From the NCBI GenBank assembly GCA_015492875.1, contig WGEI01000520.1, positions 1 to 7,686 of the forward strand: a DNA stretch of 7,686 bases, given 5' to 3'. Below, in pieces: positions 6,796-7,686 of this stretch (position 1 is its first letter; the number at the start of each line of letters is the position of its first letter). The notes under the pieces are model-generated. The model did no database searches, had not been told where the DNA came from, and saw only the letters and a program-made list of their open reading frames with translations. Source of the stretch: Anaerolineae bacterium. GTDB taxonomy: Bacteria > Chloroflexota > Anaerolineae > Aggregatilineales > Phototrophicaceae. The position numbers were made by a program, and so were the translations under genes.

Positions 6796-6840
6796 TAAGC
6801 TTATAAATGGCGCAAGAAAATACACAATTGGAGCCATCCT

Positions 6841-7686
6841 ATGTACAAAACATTCATTCGACCATTTTTATTGTTGATAACCCTGCTGATGATAGGGAGC
6901 TTATTGAGCGCCTCTATCGTTGCACAAGAGAACTTATTGACAAATCCGGGTTTTGAAGCACCTTTTGTCGCCCATCCCGGAGAAGAGCCGAGAGAAGTCG
7001 CGCAAGGATGGGTGCCGTGGCATGTGCCCAGAACGGATGATATGCCCAGCTACCAAAACACACAGCCTAAATATAAAGAGGCGGCACCAGATACTTCTCG
7101 CATCCGCAGCGGCAACAATGCACAGCAATATTTTTCAATTTTTGAAGCTCATGATGGCGGCGTTTACCAACGGGTAACGGGCATTACGCCGGGCACTGAA
7201 TTACGCTTCAGCGTCTATATTTATGTGTGGTCATCGACTTTTAATGACCCAGCTATCAGTGAAGACCCTGGTTCAGTCTTTGTACAAGTGGGGATTGACC
7301 CCACCGGAGGCACAAATGGCGAGAGTGATAATATCGTCTGGTCTACACCCGTAGAGCAATATGATGCTTACCGCGAATATTCGGTGATTGCAACTGCAGA
7401 GAGCAGCGCAGTGACTGTGTTTGTACGCTCACGGGTGGCGGGCTTCCCTGTTCAAAACACGCAAGTTAATTTAGATGATGCGGTACTTGCGCCAACAACA
7501 GGGGGGGATACGCCAGAGCCAGCGACAGACACACCTGAGCCAGTACAGCCAACTGATACATCTGAACCAGCAACTGACACGCCTGAGCCAACTGATACAT
7601 CTGAACCAGCAACTGACACGCCTGAGCCAACTGATACATCTGAACCAGCGACTGACACGCCTGAGCCAGTGCAGCCAACTGATACG
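6841..7686 (+). CDS. Secreted carbohydrate-binding-module-like protein with Thr/Pro/Glu repeat tail, 3' truncated by the window
   Basis: ATG 6841 follows GGAG (6830-6833) with a 7-nt spacer, and the frame stays open for 282 codons to the window end. Residues 1-28 are a signal peptide (MYKTFIRPF followed by a Leu/Ile core, likely cut after IVA). Residues 30-218 look like one jelly-roll beta-sandwich domain. It starts with NLLTNPGFE and QGWVPW and ends with NLDDAVLAP, which is the pattern of the CBM4/9-like and related carbohydrate-binding families ('N-x-x-F-E ... W' at the start, 'l-D-D-v-x-L' at the end). No catalytic domain is visible. From residue 223 the protein is a Thr/Pro/Glu/Asp-rich repeat array, probably an extended linker leading to another domain outside the window; by analogy with the upstream gene that could be SH3b or another wall-binding domain (inference). 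The CBM fold call is by pattern only and the ligand is unknown. Confidence 0.8.
   Translation, partial: MYKTFIRPFLLLITLLMIGSLLSASIVAQENLLTNPGFEAPFVAHPGEEPREVAQGWVPWHVPRTDDMPSYQNTQPKYKEAAPDTSRIRSGNNAQQYFSIFEAHDGGVYQRVTGITPGTELRFSVYIYVWSSTFNDPAISEDPGSVFVQVGIDPTGGTNGESDNIVWSTPVEQYDAYREYSVIATAESSAVTVFVRSRVAGFPVQNTQVNLDDAVLAPTTGGDTPEPATDTPEPVQPTDTSEPATDTPEPTDTSEPATDTPEPTDTSEPATDTPEPVQPTDT
7507..7686 (+). repeat. 39/48-bp tandem repeat array encoding DTSEPATDTPEPT-type units
   Basis: Unit starts are at 7507 (48 bp, DTPEPATDTPEPVQPT), 7555 (39 bp, DTSEPATDTPEPT), 7594 (39 bp, same) and 7633 (48 bp, DTSEPATDTPEPVQPT); a new unit begins at 7681. The 48-bp units carry a 9-bp insert encoding VQP. All lengths are multiples of three, so the frame is kept. 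The array continues past the window. Confidence 0.92.

Larger units (their letters stand above)
6636..6840 (+). other. 205-nt intergenic region between two secreted-protein genes
   Basis: It holds the terminator of the upstream gene (6659-6689), a promoter-like pair (6768-6795) and the SD GGAG (6830-6833) for the gene starting at 6841. A lone perfect -35-like TTGACA at 6741-6746 has no fitting -10. I see no separate gene here. Confidence 0.7.

Noticed and set aside
6796..6803. Palindrome TAAGCTTA just after the -10 candidate
   Set aside because: Eight bases only; too short to call an operator.
6683..6877. Open frame of 64 codons on + strand between the secreted-protein genes
   Set aside because: It starts inside the T-run of the terminator, has no SD, and overlaps in another frame the signal-peptide codons of the well-supported gene at 6841.
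7452..7678. Two long - strand frames with Ser/Val/Gly and Ala/Gln repeats
   Set aside because: They arise because the + strand repeat units are multiples of three nucleotides, so all frames stay open. They have no SD and are antisense to a convincing gene.
7507..7686. Possible CRISPR array because of regular 39/48-bp periodicity
   Set aside because: There are no variable spacers: the units are contiguous, in frame, and encode a Thr/Pro/Glu linker within a secreted protein.

Overview
The window is an ordinary stretch of bacterial chromosome of roughly balanced base composition, with tight gene spacing, good Shine-Dalgarno sites and some GTG/TTG starts. Several traits together suggest a Chloroflexota (Anaerolineae-like) bacterium: a Bat-type aerotolerance cluster, a sucCD operon, and a run of secreted proteins that join a globular domain to a low-complexity Pro/Thr/Val linker and an SH3b domain. 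That assignment is an inference from gene style, not from a marker gene.

Region 1 (1-2301, + strand) is the 3' end of a Bat-type operon. It holds the C-terminal tail of an upstream protein (probably the BatC-like TPR protein), a BatD-like membrane protein, and a BatE-like TPR/membrane/SH3 protein. The reading frames overlap by 7 and 13 nt, so translation is probably coupled. BatD and BatE both place most of their mass outside the membrane, and BatD also has a cytoplasmic tail of about 115 residues.

Region 2 (2302-4768, - strand) converges on the Bat operon. It encodes a DUF503/YlxP-family protein, then succinyl-CoA synthetase beta (sucC, best started at a TTG codon at 4370) and alpha (sucD). 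sucC and sucD are 2 nt apart. A hairpin at 2308-2329, with a U-tract only in the - strand direction, terminates sucCD. The enzyme interconverts succinyl-CoA and succinate with nucleotide triphosphate formation in the TCA cycle.

Region 3 (4769-4976) is a divergent intergenic region with a fair sigma-70-type promoter for the DUF503-sucCD direction and a weaker one for the + strand gene.

Region 4 (4977-7686, + strand) contains two secreted-protein genes separated by a strong intrinsic terminator. The first (552 aa) has a signal peptide, a probable beta-propeller-like region, an 11-residue PPIVVQPIATV-type repeat linker and a C-terminal SH3b domain. The second starts at ATG 6841 and runs off the window. 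It has a signal peptide, a carbohydrate-binding-module-like beta-sandwich domain, and a Thr/Pro/Glu/Asp repeat array built from 39-bp and 48-bp units.

I see no mobile element, CRISPR array, tRNA or rRNA. I do not see a clearly novel system. The most interesting items are the DUF503-sucCD linkage, the mis-startable sucC, the two repeat-bearing surface proteins and the one-sided terminator at the convergent junction.
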